The notes under the pieces are model-generated. The model was not told the DNA's origin. It did no database searches and saw only the letters and a program-made list of their open reading frames with translations. Position numbers and translations under genes: made by a program. Below, in pieces: positions 34,151-44,389 of a stretch of 64,000 bases of DNA (within the stretch, counting starts at the first letter, position 1; each line of letters opens with the position of its first letter). Source of the stretch: Sphingobacteriales bacterium 50-39 (GTDB lineage Bacteria; Bacteroidota; Bacteroidia; Chitinophagales; Chitinophagaceae). The DNA is taken from the NCBI GenBank assembly GCA_001898505.1, contig MKTZ01000025.1, positions 434,001 through 498,000 of the forward strand. Reading direction: 5' to 3'.

Positions 34151-34897
34151 ATGAACACAACAAACAACACCGTCCTCGTCACAGGCGGTAGCGCAGGCAT
34201 CGGATTCGAACTGGCGGCTTTATTCGCCGAAAAAGGCAACCAGGTGATCATCACTGGCAGGGACGAACACAGGCTGAAGACAGCCGTTGCCCGGCTAAAG
34301 AATACCACCGGCATCCTCAGCGATGTCACCGACCCGGCACAAGTAGATGAGCTGGTAACAAGGATCAATAAAGATTTCCCCGGGCTGAACATCGTCGTCA
34401 ACAATGCGGGCAAAGCCTATTATTACAAGCTCGGAGACGAGATCGATGTCGCGGAAAAGGCAGCCGAAGAAATGCAGACCAACTACCTGGCGCCTATACG
34501 GCTCACGGAAAAACTGCTGCCCCTTCTCAAACGACAGAAAGAAGCTGCCATCGTCAACGTCAGTTCCATCGTAGCTTTTGCCCCCGGCCGCCGTCTGGCA
34601 ACCTATGCGGCAAGCAAGGCGGCTTTGCATGCCTATACCCGGACACTGAGACTGACCCTGGAAAAGACCGCCCCGAATGTCAGGGTATTCGAGCTGATGC
34701 CGCCCCTGGTAAATACAGAGTTCTCAAAAGTCATCGGCGGCGAAAATGGCATTCCTCCCCGCCAGGTGGCAGAAGATCTCCTCAAAGCGCTGGCTGAAAA
34801 TAACTACGAGATCCACGTTGGGAATACTGCGTACGTATACCAGCTATCCCTGTCCTCTCCCGCCGAAGCCTTAAAACTTATGAATGCCGCAGAATGA
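34151..34897 (+). CDS. SDR-family oxidoreductase, DltE-like, 248 aa
   Basis: Classical short-chain dehydrogenase: VTGGSAGIG cofactor loop (about 9-17), NNAG, AAIVNVSSIVAFAP and YAASKAALHAYTRTLRL. The start at 34151 is the Met just before MNTTNNTVLVTGG; the longer frame from 33809 lies within the TetR gene. It stands first in the TetR-controlled operon and overlaps the efflux pump by 4 bp (ATGA), so the two are coupled. The probable role is chemical modification of the compound that induces the operon, but the substrate cannot be read from sequence. Confidence 0.9.
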   Translation: MNTTNNTVLVTGGSAGIGFELAALFAEKGNQVIITGRDEHRLKTAVARLKNTTGILSDVTDPAQVDELVTRINKDFPGLNIVVNNAGKAYYYKLGDEIDVAEKAAEEMQTNYLAPIRLTEKLLPLLKRQKEAAIVNVSSIVAFAPGRRLATYAASKAALHAYTRTLRLTLEKTAPNVRVFELMPPLVNTEFSKVIGGENGIPPRQVAEDLLKALAENNYEIHVGNTAYVYQLSLSSPAEALKLMNAAE

Positions 34898-36474
34898 ACT
34901 CCTTTAAAAGAAATATCCTGCTGATCACCGTCATCGGCGCCGCCATGATGGAGCTGATCGATACGTCCATCGTCAATGTCGCTCTTTCGCATATGAGCGG
35001 CAACCTGGGCGCAACATTGGAAGATACCTCCTGGGTCATCACTTCCTATGCCATCGCCAATGTGATCATCATTCCCATCACCAGCTTCCTGGCGGCGAAG
35101 CTGGGCAGGCGCAATTATTATATCGGGTCGGTGATCCTTTTTACCCTTTGTTCTTTTCTTTGCGGACAGGCCACTAGTATCTGGATGCTGGTGGCCTTCC
35201 GTTTCCTGCAGGGCATGGGCGGCGGCGCACTGCTGTCCGTATCGCAGGCCATCGTGTTCGAGCTGTTCCCGGTAGAGAAAAGGAATGTAGCCGGCGCTCT
35301 TTTTGGGATAGGGGTCTTTGTTGGGCCTACCATCGGTCCGACGCTGGGTGGCTTCATCACCGAGTATTATTCCTGGCCCTGGATATTCTATATCAATGTT
35401 CCTATCGGCATCGCCGTCGCCGTACTTTGCTCCATGCTGCTGACGGAGCCTGCGGACAAACAGCAGACGGGAAGGATCGACCGGACCGGTATTATCCTAC
35501 TCGCTATTGGTGTAGGCTCGTTACAGACGGTGCTGGAGAGGGGAGAGGCGGAAGACTGGTTCGACACCGGCTATATCATCTATCTCACGGTTACGGCCAT
35601 TGTAGGTATCTTCCTCTTTATCTGGTGGGAGCTGCGAGTCAAAAATCCCGTGGTGAACCTGTCTGTGCTGAAAAGCCGTAATCTCAGCATTGCCGCTGTC
35701 TTTACCTTCGTGTCCGGCGTAGGCATCTTTACCTTCGTGTCCGGCGTAGGTATCTTTACCTCCGTCTTTATTACACCCGTCTTTGCCCAGCGGCTGTTGA
35801 ACTTCACGCCTACCCAGACGGGATTATTGCTGTTGCCCGGCGCCTTGCTGGCCATTGGAGGACTGATGATCTCCGCACGGCTTTTACAGAGAGGTATTTC
35901 GCCGTTGGTCATGATCACCACCGGGATGACCTTATTCATCCTCTTTAGCTGGCAGATGTCACGTCTGAACCTGGAAGCAGGACAAAAAGATATTTTCATC
36001 CCACTGATATGGAGAGGCGTGGGCCTTGCCATCGTCACGGTGCCGCTGACCACGCTGGCTGTCTCGGGACTGGAGCCAAAAGATATGCCGCAGGGAGCAG
36101 CCCTGAATAATATGATGCGTCAGTTGGGCGGGTCATTTGGCATCGCGCTGGTGAATACCTATCTGACCAATCGCAATGCAGTACACCGTACGGATCTTAT
36201 ATCCCATCTTGTCCCGGGCGATCCGTTGCTGACGGAAAGACTGTCGGGCTATACCCGTTATCTTGCTGCCAAAGGCATCACGGGTGCGGATGCGCAGGAT
36301 CGCGCATTGAGGCTGCTGGATAACACCGTTACCCGTCAGTCCAATGCATTGAGCTTTGGAGATGCCTATCTGCTTATAGGATTGTTTTTTTTGCTGGCCC
36401 TGCCGTTGCTGTTGATGACGGGTCGAAAGAAGTCCTCCGGGAAACCCGCCCCCATGTTGTTGTCGGATCATTAG
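34894..36474 (+). CDS. DHA2-family multidrug efflux transporter with internal duplication, 526 aa
   Basis: Fourteen-helix H+ antiporter of the EmrB/QacA class: [20 protein letters not shown] in helix 1, [40 protein letters not shown] and [20 protein letters not shown] (motif C region). Around residues 270-288 the chain reads FTFVSGVGI twice in a row before [12 protein letters not shown], caused by a 27-bp tandem repeat; relatives have the segment once. This inserts nine residues in a membrane helix and may alter or abolish activity. No EmrA-like adaptor is adjacent. The stop overlaps that of the convergent kinase gene. Confidence 0.92.
   Translation: MNSFKRNILLITVIGAAMMELIDTSIVNVALSHMSGNLGATLEDTSWVITSYAIANVIIIPITSFLAAKLGRRNYYIGSVILFTLCSFLCGQATSIWMLVAFRFLQGMGGGALLSVSQAIVFELFPVEKRNVAGALFGIGVFVGPTIGPTLGGFITEYYSWPWIFYINVPIGIAVAVLCSMLLTEPADKQQTGRIDRTGIILLAIGVGSLQTVLERGEAEDWFDTGYIIYLTVTAIVGIFLFIWWELRVKNPVVNLSVLKSRNLSIAAVFTFVSGVGIFTFVSGVGIFTSVFITPVFAQRLLNFTPTQTGLLLLPGALLAIGGLMISARLLQRGISPLVMITTGMTLFILFSWQMSRLNLEAGQKDIFIPLIWRGVGLAIVTVPLTTLAVSGLEPKDMPQGAALNNMMRQLGGSFGIALVNTYLTNRNAVHRTDLISHLVPGDPLLTERLSGYTRYLAAKGITGADAQDRALRLLDNTVTRQSNALSFGDAYLLIGLFFLLALPLLLMTGRKKSSGKPAPMLLSDH
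35701..35754 (+). repeat. In-frame 27-bp tandem duplication inside the efflux gene
   Basis: Copy 1 at 35701-35727 and copy 2 at 35728-35754 differ at a single base (C to T in the penultimate codon, silent). Each encodes [10 protein letters not shown] further partial copy (TTTACCTCCGT) follows. Near-identity suggests recent slippage or duplication; only one copy fits the family alignment as I know it. Confidence 0.9.
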
Positions 36475-38735
36475 ACGGCCGCGGTCTTTCGGGCGAATAG
36501 CTCATGGCTCCATTTGCGGAGTTTTTCCACGAGCTCGTCCAGCTTGATAGGCTTGCCGATATAGTCGTTCATGCCGGCGCTCAGACATTCCTCCTCATCA
36601 CCCTCCATCGTATTGGCCGTGAGCGCGATGACCACAGGTTGTGTCCTGGATGTCTGGCGGATCAGACGCGTGGCCTCCAGCCCATCCATCTCGGGCATCT
36701 GGAGGTCCATGAAAATAATATCATGGGCATCCTCCAGCATGGTGTAAACGGCTTCGCGGCCATTGGACACGATCCTGGGCTCATAACCCAGCTTTTGTAA
36801 AATATGCAGGATCACCTGCTGGTTGATGACATTGTCCTCCGCCACCAGTATTTTCAATGGGTGCTGCTCAGACAGGCCGGCCGACAGCTTGGGTTGGAAC
36901 GAACGGTCTTCATGTGCTTGTACGGGGTGATTCTGGAATGCCGAAAGTATATTCCGATACATCAGCTGCTGTTTCACGGGCTTGGTCATGATGGCGCTGA
37001 ACAGATGCAAATGCGCTTTTTTATATTCATCGCCCACGGAGCTGAGCAGGATGATGGGGAGATTGGGATGTTTTTCACGAATGACCCTTGACAGTTGCAG
37101 ACCATCCATCAGCGGCATCTGCATATCCGTCAGCACAAGATCATAGCTTTCTGTCTTCAATCGTCGCAGCGCATCTTCACCGGATACGACGGCTACGGGC
37201 AGGAGGTTCCAGTATTCCAGCTGGCTTTTCAGAATAGTGCGGTTGGTCTGATTGTCATCCACGATAAGGACGCGCTTGCCTGCATGGGCGGAAAGGCCGT
37301 TGCTGGTATAGTTCGGAACAACACCATTGCCTACATGAGTGGTGATGGTGAAATAGAAGGTAGAGCCCTTACCCGGACTGCTTTCTACTTTTATCTCGCC
37401 ACCCATCAGCTTGACCAGCTTGTCGGAGATGGCCAGGCCAAGACCGGTGCCTCCATATTTACGGGTAGTGGACGTATCCACCTGCGAGAAAGCTTTGAAA
37501 AGACGCTCTTTTTTGTCGGCAGGGATGCCGATACCGGTATCTTTTACCTCGAACTCCAGCACCATGGAATTATCCAGCCACGCGCCGGCATTACGCACCC
37601 GGATAAAGATCTCACCCTGCTCCGTGAACTTCATGGCATTCCCTACGAGGTTGGTCAATATCTGGCGCAGACGGAGATCATCACCTCTTATATACATGGG
37701 TACGTCGGTGTCCACCTGGTAGAGCAGCTCCAGGCCTTTTTGCGCTGCCCGCATGCCAAATATATCCAGTATATGTTCGATGCTTTCATGCAGATTGAAA
37801 TCTTCTTCTTCCAGCTCCATACCGCCCGATTCGATCTTGGAGAAATCCAGGATATCATTGATGACATTCAACAAGGTCTCTCCGCAGGTGGCGATGGTCT
37901 CTGCATAGGACCGTTGCTGCTCGGTCAACGGCGTCTCGGTCAGCAGGGAAGACATCCCGATGACCCCATTCATGGGCGTCCGTATCTCGTGGCTCATGGT
38001 GGCCAAAAAAACGCTTTTTGCCTGGCTGGCCTTCTCAGCCTCCTGCCGGGCTCTTTCCGCATTGAGATAGGCCTGTTCCAGTATCTCTTCATTCTTCTTT
38101 CTTTCTTCATGCAAAATGGCTTCCTTTTGCATCTTGCCCATTTCTACGGCCTGGCGGACCTGTATGGCGCCGGACCTTTTCAACTGATAGGCCCATAGCC
38201 CGCAGATAAAGACAATGATAGCGGTGAGCACTATATGTATGACAAAAGACGTAAGGTCAAGATATTCCAGTCTTGTGAAATGGATATTGGTGTTGCCTGA
38301 GTACTGCAGGTAATTGAAAATGGCATGGTGTAATATCACAATGACCAGGATAGGTATCTGCAGCCGCCAGTTCTGATAGGTGATGAGAAGGGCGCAGCCG
38401 ATAAAGGCAAAGAAATGCATCTCGAACAGACCATGCATCTGGTAGATGTACTGCGCCATAAAAATGCCAAATACGGCGCTCAATACATATTGATAGAGGT
38501 TGGATTCCGGAAGCGCCCATTTGACGGAATAATAGGCCAGCAGGCAGATACCGCCTACGCCAAGCGCGATGATCCACGTATCGAACCAGGATGCAAGCGC
38601 CAGACCTGTGAGGAAGAACCCGATCAGAAAAAAGTTCATCAGCTTATCGGATCTTCTTTTGACTTCCAGATGATAGTGAGCTGTCTGCTGATGCAGGTTG
38701 ACATCTGACGGCAGGTTGTTGAATGGGGTCTTCAT
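36471..38735 (-). CDS. Hybrid sensor histidine kinase with two receiver domains, 754 aa
   Basis: Six membrane helices (about 34-185) form an N-terminal sensor module, then a coiled coil (about 195-240, [20 protein letters not shown]). The HisKA domain has [15 protein letters not shown] with phospho-acceptor H249, and the HATPase has [19 protein letters not shown] and [11 protein letters not shown]. Receiver 1 (about 487-605) has [12 protein letters not shown] and phospho-acceptor D537; receiver 2 (about 627-745) has [13 protein letters not shown] and D677. There is no DNA-binding domain and no Hpt, so phosphate must pass to a separate protein. It converges on the efflux gene with overlapping stops. 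The signal is unknown. Confidence 0.93.
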   Translation of the reverse strand: MKTPFNNLPSDVNLHQQTAHYHLEVKRRSDKLMNFFLIGFFLTGLALASWFDTWIIALGVGGICLLAYYSVKWALPESNLYQYVLSAVFGIFMAQYIYQMHGLFEMHFFAFIGCALLITYQNWRLQIPILVIVILHHAIFNYLQYSGNTNIHFTRLEYLDLTSFVIHIVLTAIIVFICGLWAYQLKRSGAIQVRQAVEMGKMQKEAILHEERKKNEEILEQAYLNAERARQEAEKASQAKSVFLATMSHEIRTPMNGVIGMSSLLTETPLTEQQRSYAETIATCGETLLNVINDILDFSKIESGGMELEEEDFNLHESIEHILDIFGMRAAQKGLELLYQVDTDVPMYIRGDDLRLRQILTNLVGNAMKFTEQGEIFIRVRNAGAWLDNSMVLEFEVKDTGIGIPADKKERLFKAFSQVDTSTTRKYGGTGLGLAISDKLVKLMGGEIKVESSPGKGSTFYFTITTHVGNGVVPNYTSNGLSAHAGKRVLIVDDNQTNRTILKSQLEYWNLLPVAVVSGEDALRRLKTESYDLVLTDMQMPLMDGLQLSRVIREKHPNLPIILLSSVGDEYKKAHLHLFSAIMTKPVKQQLMYRNILSAFQNHPVQAHEDRSFQPKLSAGLSEQHPLKILVAEDNVINQQVILHILQKLGYEPRIVSNGREAVYTMLEDAHDIIFMDLQMPEMDGLEATRLIRQTSRTQPVVIALTANTMEGDEEECLSAGMNDYIGKPIKLDELVEKLRKWSHELFARKTAAV

Positions 38736-38860
38736 TGGGTACAGGTGGGTAGTTTACATCCGTAGGCTTTTAACGCGGAAGTCATGCCCGGCATTCAATA
38801 ACGCCGGAACAATCCGATTTATTAGGTATAAACACTTATTTTTTTTAAGTCCCCGGTAGA

Positions 38861-38868
38861 TAGTTTTG
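38861..38868 (+). promoter_or_regulatory. Possible -7 element for the TPR kinase
   Basis: TAGTTTTG is an exact TAnnTTTG match, about 90 nt before the TTG start at 38958. No clear TTTG box lies 20 nt upstream, so the call is weak. The rest of the divergent 222-bp gap shows nothing else I can support. Confidence 0.3.
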
Positions 38869-38957
38869 CTTAAAATTATAATTTAAGGAGTCTCTGTAAC
38901 GTTAAAATAGCCGGCATCTGCCTGATCCCTGGAAGGACCTTAAAAAACCTGACCTGA

Positions 38958-40811
38958 TTGCAACACTCACTGACCCGAACGCTTGGCTACCTGAGCGTAA
39001 TTCTGCTACTGCTGTCGATCAGCCATCTGCTGCCGGCTCAGTCTCCTTACAAGGAGACTACGGACAGTATGCTTCTCCGCCTGAACGAGGCTGCAGATCG
39101 TTTGTTATATATCAATCCCGACAGCTCCATACAATACAGCGTCAAGGCACGTGAAAGAGCGGACCAGATAGGGGACCAGCCTGCCCTGACCCGGGCGCTG
39201 ATCTTTCTTGGAAAAGCTTACTATATAAAAGGCTCTTATGAGCAATCCCTGAAATATACCACCAGCGGACTGGCCCTGGCGGAGCGGACGGGGGATAAGC
39301 CCAATCTTGCTTCCGCCTGCAATGGCATTGGGCTGATCTATCTGGGACATGACCAGTATGACCTCGCGTTGCAGGAGTTCAGGAAGGCGGTGGACCTCGC
39401 AGGCTCCGATGGGGACTCCTCCCATATTTCCGCCTATCTGTTCAATGCCGGTATCTGCTTCGACCAGACGGGCGAGTTTGCCAAAGCGCTGACCTATCTG
39501 AACCGGGCCATGGTCTCCGACAAGGGACGTCATGTCTCCCTGATGGCCCTCAACAGGCTGGGTGAAACCTGGCTGCATATGAAGCAGTTCGATACGGCGG
39601 TCAGATATTATAGACAATTGTTGAGCGACCCGCGCGCAGCCAATGACAGTTGGGAAAAAACATTTGCCTATGCGGGACTGGCCCAGGTATCCTATGCCCG
39701 CGGACAGTTCGACTCCGCCGCCGCCCAGGCGCATGCAAGTCTGAACTTCGCGCAACAGATACATGCCAAATGGGATGCGGAGCGGGCTGCGAAAATATTG
39801 GCGGACAGCTATGCCGCCCTGCACCAATACCAGAAGGCCCATGAATGCATGGTCGTCGACAAACTGTATAATGACAGTCTCTATAGTGACAGCCGCGAAC
39901 AGGTCGTGAATTTTTTGAAATTACAGCAACGGGAAAAAGAGAACCAGCAGCTAAAAGACCTTTCGGGCGCGGATCAGCGGACCATCAAGCTGAGGACGGT
40001 GCTATTGATAGGAGCCTGTCTGCTGGCTGCCCTGCTGATAGGGCTCGCGCTGATGTTCTACCGGAACTATAAAATAACGCATAAGCTGAGCAGGCAGCTG
40101 GAGACATCCAATCAGCTGAAAGATCAAATGTTCTCGGTCATCAGCCACGATCTCCGGAGCCCCATGGCCGCCATGCAGCAGATGCTGGAGCTGATGAAGG
40201 CCCGCAATCTGCCCGAAGAAGAGAAGAACAAATTATACGACCTGTTCTACCGGCAGGTGATCCTCAACAATAATATGCTCAACAACCTGCTGCAGTGGGT
40301 CACCACCCAGCTCACCGGACCCGGTATCGTCCCCAAAAAGGAAGAGGTCGATCCTTCACAGATCATCGATGAAGTACTGTCCGTATATACCTATCTGGCA
40401 GGTCAAAAAAAGATATCGATGACCAACGAGGTCACCACCGGGGTGACCATACATGGCGATAAAGAGCAACTGAAGATCATCTTTCAGAACATCATCGGCA
40501 ATGCCGTCAAATTCACCCACCCCGGCGGGACGATCCGTCTTTTTCATACCCTTTCCGACGACACGGTTACCCTTCACGTAAAGGACAATGGGGTGGGGAT
40601 CCCGGCCCCAAAGCTGGCTACGCTCTTTGAACAGTCCGGGCCATCCCTCTCTACCTATGGCACCGCCCGGGAAAAAGGCACCGGCATCGGGCTTTATCTC
40701 GTACGGCAGTTTGTAGAGCATAATGACGGCAAGATCTATATCCACAGCGCGGAGAATATGGGCACGGAGACGTGCGTATCCTTTGCCTGCGCCGGGCTAA
40801 AAGAATCCTGA
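38958..40811 (+). CDS. TPR-containing sensor histidine kinase, 617 aa, TTG start
   Basis: The TTG at 38958 gives a signal sequence (LGYLSVILLLLSISHLLPAQ), whereas the next Met is residue 38, after the signal, so TTG is preferred. The periplasmic part (about 30-340) consists of TPR helices (ARERADQIGDQPALTRALIF, LASACNGIGLIYLGHDQYDL). One membrane helix lies at about 346-367. The cytoplasmic kinase has MFSVISHDLRSPMAAMQQML with H397 and an HATPase with IIGNAVKFTHPGG, VKDNGVGIP and GTGIGLYLVRQF. No response regulator is adjacent. This is a common Bacteroidota architecture whose ligands are mostly unknown. Confidence 0.9.
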   Translation: MQHSLTRTLGYLSVILLLLSISHLLPAQSPYKETTDSMLLRLNEAADRLLYINPDSSIQYSVKARERADQIGDQPALTRALIFLGKAYYIKGSYEQSLKYTTSGLALAERTGDKPNLASACNGIGLIYLGHDQYDLALQEFRKAVDLAGSDGDSSHISAYLFNAGICFDQTGEFAKALTYLNRAMVSDKGRHVSLMALNRLGETWLHMKQFDTAVRYYRQLLSDPRAANDSWEKTFAYAGLAQVSYARGQFDSAAAQAHASLNFAQQIHAKWDAERAAKILADSYAALHQYQKAHECMVVDKLYNDSLYSDSREQVVNFLKLQQREKENQQLKDLSGADQRTIKLRTVLLIGACLLAALLIGLALMFYRNYKITHKLSRQLETSNQLKDQMFSVISHDLRSPMAAMQQMLELMKARNLPEEEKNKLYDLFYRQVILNNNMLNNLLQWVTTQLTGPGIVPKKEEVDPSQIIDEVLSVYTYLAGQKKISMTNEVTTGVTIHGDKEQLKIIFQNIIGNAVKFTHPGGTIRLFHTLSDDTVTLHVKDNGVGIPAPKLATLFEQSGPSLSTYGTAREKGTGIGLYLVRQFVEHNDGKIYIHSAENMGTETCVSFACAGLKES

Positions 40812-40833
40812 TGGCAAATATTGAAAAAAAAGG

Positions 40834-40841
40834 TAAGTTTG
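40834..40841 (+). promoter_or_regulatory. Possible -7 element for the beta-propeller gene
   Basis: TAAGTTTG matches TAnnTTTG exactly and would start a transcript about 30 nt before the ATG at 40876. A TTG box at the right distance is not evident, so confidence is limited. Confidence 0.35.
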
Positions 40842-40875
40842 TTTAAACATATCAGCAAGTCTAAAACATCCTACC

Positions 40876-41985
40876 ATGCCATCCAGAAGAGATTTCATCC
40901 GTCAGTCAGCCATGGCTTCCGCCCTGGCGGTTGCAACGCCAGCCTCTACCTTCGCCATTCTGCATAAAGACCGTCAGCCGGAAGAACCCACCGTCGGCCA
41001 CGGCGCCTTTACGTATAAGGTGGACAAGGGCTGGGCCAAGATCAGCGTCAACAACACTCCCCTGGCCAACTGCCACGAGATGGTGCAGGACAGCAAGGGA
41101 CGCCTGATCATGCTGGGCGATTGCACCAAGAACAATATCCTCGTCTTCGACAAATCCGGTAAGCTCCTGGATTTCTGGGGTAATTCTTTTCCCGGTGGTC
41201 ACGGCCTGACCATTTCCAAAGAAGGGGGAGAGGATTTCCTGCTGATCACGGATTGTGGCTTCTACCAGGACAGGAATGGCGGGTTCCAACGCCAGGCAGG
41301 GCTGGTCGTGAAAACAGACCTCACGGGCCGGCTGATATTTGCCCTCGGTCACCCCAGGACCATCGGCATCTATAAGGACGATGAATATTTCCAGCCCACC
41401 GAGACGGCCGTTGCCCCCAACGGGGACATCTATGTTGCAGACGGCTACGGGTCCGACTATATCATACAATACAACAGCAAGGGCCAGTACCTCCGTCACT
41501 TCGGAGGACATCATAATGCCAACCCGGATCATAACCTCGTAAATGCCCACGGCATCTGCGTCGACCTTCGGGATAAGAACAACCCTACGTTGATCTGCAC
41601 TTCCCGGGAAGAGAACTGCTTCAAGATATTTACCATGGACGGGAAATTCATCCGGCGCGTAGACCTCCCCGGTATGTATGTATGCAGGGCAGTACCGGAC
41701 GGAGAGAACATCTACGCAGGCATCTGCTGGTCAAAGGACGCCAATGGCAAGAAGCTGGACGGCGATTCCGGGTTTGTCACTGTTTTGGACGCCGGCAATA
41801 AGGTCGTTTCCAATCCCGGTGGCGCAGCGCCCGTATATAAGAACGGTGTTCTGCAGCCGACCCTGGCCGCGGCCAACCCTGTCTTTCAGCATGGCCATGA
41901 CGTATGTGTGGATGATGAGAAGAGCCTGTATGTCTGTCAATGGAACGCCAACCATACGGCTCCCGTGAAATTGACGAGGGTGTAA
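40876..41985 (+). CDS. Tat-exported NHL-type beta-propeller protein, 369 aa
   Basis: The N-terminus MPSRRDFIRQSAMASALAVA carries a twin-arginine signal, so it is exported folded. The body is a six-bladed propeller with NHL-like repeats: ANCHEMVQDSKGRLIMLGDC, FQPTETAVAPNGDIYVADGY, NAHGICVDLRDKNNPTLICT and HGHDVCVDDEKSLYVCQWN. The spaced His residues after each blade (H in CHEM, HGLTI, AHGI, HGHDV) resemble metal-holding propellers such as peptidylglycine amidating lyases, but I cannot assign that activity. It lies between the sensor kinase and the GH95 fucosidase, in the same direction. Confidence 0.83.
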   Translation: MPSRRDFIRQSAMASALAVATPASTFAILHKDRQPEEPTVGHGAFTYKVDKGWAKISVNNTPLANCHEMVQDSKGRLIMLGDCTKNNILVFDKSGKLLDFWGNSFPGGHGLTISKEGGEDFLLITDCGFYQDRNGGFQRQAGLVVKTDLTGRLIFALGHPRTIGIYKDDEYFQPTETAVAPNGDIYVADGYGSDYIIQYNSKGQYLRHFGGHHNANPDHNLVNAHGICVDLRDKNNPTLICTSREENCFKIFTMDGKFIRRVDLPGMYVCRAVPDGENIYAGICWSKDANGKKLDGDSGFVTVLDAGNKVVSNPGGAAPVYKNGVLQPTLAAANPVFQHGHDVCVDDEKSLYVCQWNANHTAPVKLTRV

Positions 41986-42000
41986 GGAACAGGAGCAATA

Positions 42001-42062
42001 AAATTATCCATTCTTTTTGCAGGATAGTCTATTCTCCCCAAAAATGCATTCCACTAATTTCG
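42001..42062 (+). promoter_or_regulatory. AraC-type direct-repeat operator and -7 element of the GH95 gene
   Basis: AAATTATCCATTC (42001-42013) and GGATAGTCTATTC (42022-42034) are 21 bp apart. TAATTTCG (42055-42062; one mismatch to TAnnTTTG) starts 20 bp after the second unit and 5 nt precede the ATG at 42068. Geometry equals that of the GH29 operon. This is the third member of the putative AraC regulon and the only one far from both AraC genes. Confidence 0.7.
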
Positions 42063-42067
42063 GGGTC

Positions 42068-44389
42068 ATGTTAAAGACCCGTTTTATTCTACCAATATTC
42101 CTGGTTAAGGCACTGACTACATTTGGACAACAGCCGCCGTTACATTTATGGTATGACCAGCCAGCCCACCAGTGGGAAGAGACCCTCCCCCTTGGCAATG
42201 GCCGGCTGGGTATGATGCCAGACGGCGGCGTCACACACGAAAATATCGTGCTCAACGATATTACACTCTGGTCCGGCGCGCCACAGGACGCCAACAACTA
42301 CGACGCATATAAAAGACTGCCCGAGATCAGACAGCTGATACGGACAGGGAAGAACGACGAGGCCCAAAAGATCGTCGACCAGTACTTTATCTGTAAGGGC
42401 AAAGGCTCCGGTGGCGCCAACTGGGGATGCTTTCAGACCTTGGGTAACCTGGATATCACCTACCAATACAAGGACACAGGCTTTACGGACTATAGACGCG
42501 AACTTTCGCTGGACGACGCCCTCGCCCGCTGTCATTACAAAGTGGGTAACACCTCTTATACCCGTGAATATTTCACCAGCTTTGGAGATGATGTAGATAT
42601 GATACGATTGACCGCGGACAAGCCCGGTGGACTAAATCTCCATTTATCGATAAGCCGCCCCGAAAGGGCCACCGTCTCTGCTAAAGGTAATACCCTGGTC
42701 ATGGAAGGGCAGCTTGATAACGGCATCGACGGGAAAGGTATGCGCTATATGGCTTGTATGGATCTGCGTCTGAAGGATGGAACGATGCATGCGGAAAAGG
42801 ATGCGCTGACGGTACAGGGAGCCACCGAGGTGATCATTTATCTGTCGGCAGGGACGGACTGGCGCAATCCTGCTTATAAAGAGAAAATACGAAAAACCAT
42901 GGCGGTGGCGGAAATGAAAGCCTACACCGTCCAAAAGCAACAGCATATCGCATATTACAAAAAGCTCTTCGACCGCGTACAATTCCATCTGGGCGGGCTC
43001 ACGGCAGACAGCAGTCTGACCACGGACAGGCGCATCATCGCCTTTCGCGAATCGGGCGGAGCAGATAATGGGCTTCCATCCTTATTCTATCAATTCGGGC
43101 GTTATCTCAGCATTGGCAGCACACGGGTTGGGTTGCTTCCTCCCAATCTGCAGGGACTATGGGCCAACCAGGTACAGACTCCCTGGAACGGGGACTGGCA
43201 CCTGGACATCAATGTGCAGATGAACCACTGGCCCGTGGAGGTCTCCAATCTGTCCGAGCTGAACCTTCCCCTGGCAGACCTCGTGAAGAGAATGGTGTCC
43301 AACGGAGAGAGGACGGCCAAAGCCTATTACCATGCTGAGGGCTGGGTAGCTCACGTGATTACCAATCTTTGGGGATTTACCGAGCCGGGAGAAAGCGCTT
43401 CCTGGGGCGTGACGAAATGCGGGTCCGGCTGGCTATGCAACAATCTTTGGGAGCACTATGCTTTTACGGGTGATACAAAATACCTTGCCGATATCTATCC
43501 CGTTCTGAAAGGGTCCGCACAATTCTATAAGAGCATGCTGATCACCGATCCCAAAACAGGCTGGCTGGTAACATCGCCTTCTTCCTCTCCCGAGAACTGG
43601 TTCACGCTGCCCAATGGCAACAACGCCAGCATCTGCATGGGGCCTACCATCGACAACCAGATCATACGGGAACTATTCAACCATGTCATCACTGCTGGAA
43701 AATTATTGAACAGGGATGCGGCATTCCGGGATACACTCGACAAGGCCCTTACGCTGCTCCCACCTCCGGGACGTATCGCCAGCGACGGCCGGCTGATGGA
43801 ATGGATGAAAGAATACAAAGAGCCCGAGCCGCAGCATCGTCACGTCTCTCATCTGTACGGGCTCTATCCCGCCGATCTCATCACGCCGGAGACGACGCCG
43901 GACCTGGCAGAAGCCTGTAAAAAAACGCTGGAAGTACGCGGGGACGACGGTCCCAGCTGGAGCATCGCCTACAAGCTGTTGTTTTGGGCAAGACTGCATG
44001 ACGGCAACAGGGCCTATAAGCTACTGCTTGAGATGATGAAATCCACGCTCAAGACAAATATGAACTATGGCGCGGGTGGAGGAGTCTATCCCAATCTGTT
44101 TTCTGCGGGCCCGCCTTTCCAGATCGATGGGAATTTTGGCGCTACGGCCGGTATTGCAGAGATGCTGCTGCAAAGCCATGCGGGCTTTATCGACCTGCTG
44201 CCTGCCATCCCCGATACATGGAAAAGCTCCGGCAAGATCACAGGCCTGAAGGCCAGGGGTAATTTCACGGTAGACATGCAATGGAAGGATGGAAAGGTCA
44301 TCCGTTATCGCATAGCCTCGCCAACACCAAAGCAGGTAAAGGTCAAGGTCAATGGCCAGATCAGGGAAATAGTTTCAGAAAAAATATGA
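42068..44389 (+). CDS. Alpha-L-fucosidase or related exo-glycosidase, GH95, secreted, 773 aa
   Basis: An inverting enzyme of the family that typically removes alpha-1,2-linked L-fucose (some members take alpha-L-galactose). The ATG at 42068 gives signal peptide MLKTRFILPIFLVKALTTFG; earlier codons at 42017 and 42044 lie within the promoter. An N-terminal beta-sandwich (LWYDQPAHQWEETLPLGNGR, GMMPDGGVTHENIVLNDITL) precedes an (alpha/alpha)6 barrel (PNLQGLWANQVQTPWNGDWH, LDINVQMNHWPVE with N382/N386, FQIDGNFGATAGIAEMLLQS). The C-terminal beta domain ends FTVDMQWKDGKVIRYRI. It is monocistronic, under the same type of operator as the GH29 operon, so both fucosidases should be induced together. Confidence 0.93.
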   Translation: MLKTRFILPIFLVKALTTFGQQPPLHLWYDQPAHQWEETLPLGNGRLGMMPDGGVTHENIVLNDITLWSGAPQDANNYDAYKRLPEIRQLIRTGKNDEAQKIVDQYFICKGKGSGGANWGCFQTLGNLDITYQYKDTGFTDYRRELSLDDALARCHYKVGNTSYTREYFTSFGDDVDMIRLTADKPGGLNLHLSISRPERATVSAKGNTLVMEGQLDNGIDGKGMRYMACMDLRLKDGTMHAEKDALTVQGATEVIIYLSAGTDWRNPAYKEKIRKTMAVAEMKAYTVQKQQHIAYYKKLFDRVQFHLGGLTADSSLTTDRRIIAFRESGGADNGLPSLFYQFGRYLSIGSTRVGLLPPNLQGLWANQVQTPWNGDWHLDINVQMNHWPVEVSNLSELNLPLADLVKRMVSNGERTAKAYYHAEGWVAHVITNLWGFTEPGESASWGVTKCGSGWLCNNLWEHYAFTGDTKYLADIYPVLKGSAQFYKSMLITDPKTGWLVTSPSSSPENWFTLPNGNNASICMGPTIDNQIIRELFNHVITAGKLLNRDAAFRDTLDKALTLLPPPGRIASDGRLMEWMKEYKEPEPQHRHVSHLYGLYPADLITPETTPDLAEACKKTLEVRGDDGPSWSIAYKLLFWARLHDGNRAYKLLLEMMKSTLKTNMNYGAGGGVYPNLFSAGPPFQIDGNFGATAGIAEMLLQSHAGFIDLLPAIPDTWKSSGKITGLKARGNFTVDMQWKDGKVIRYRIASPTPKQVKVKVNGQIREIVSEKI

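Noticed and set aside
37095-38198. 367-codon plus-strand frame opposite the hybrid histidine kinase
   Set aside because: Long only because the kinase gene has few antisense stops; the minus-strand protein has all kinase and receiver motifs.
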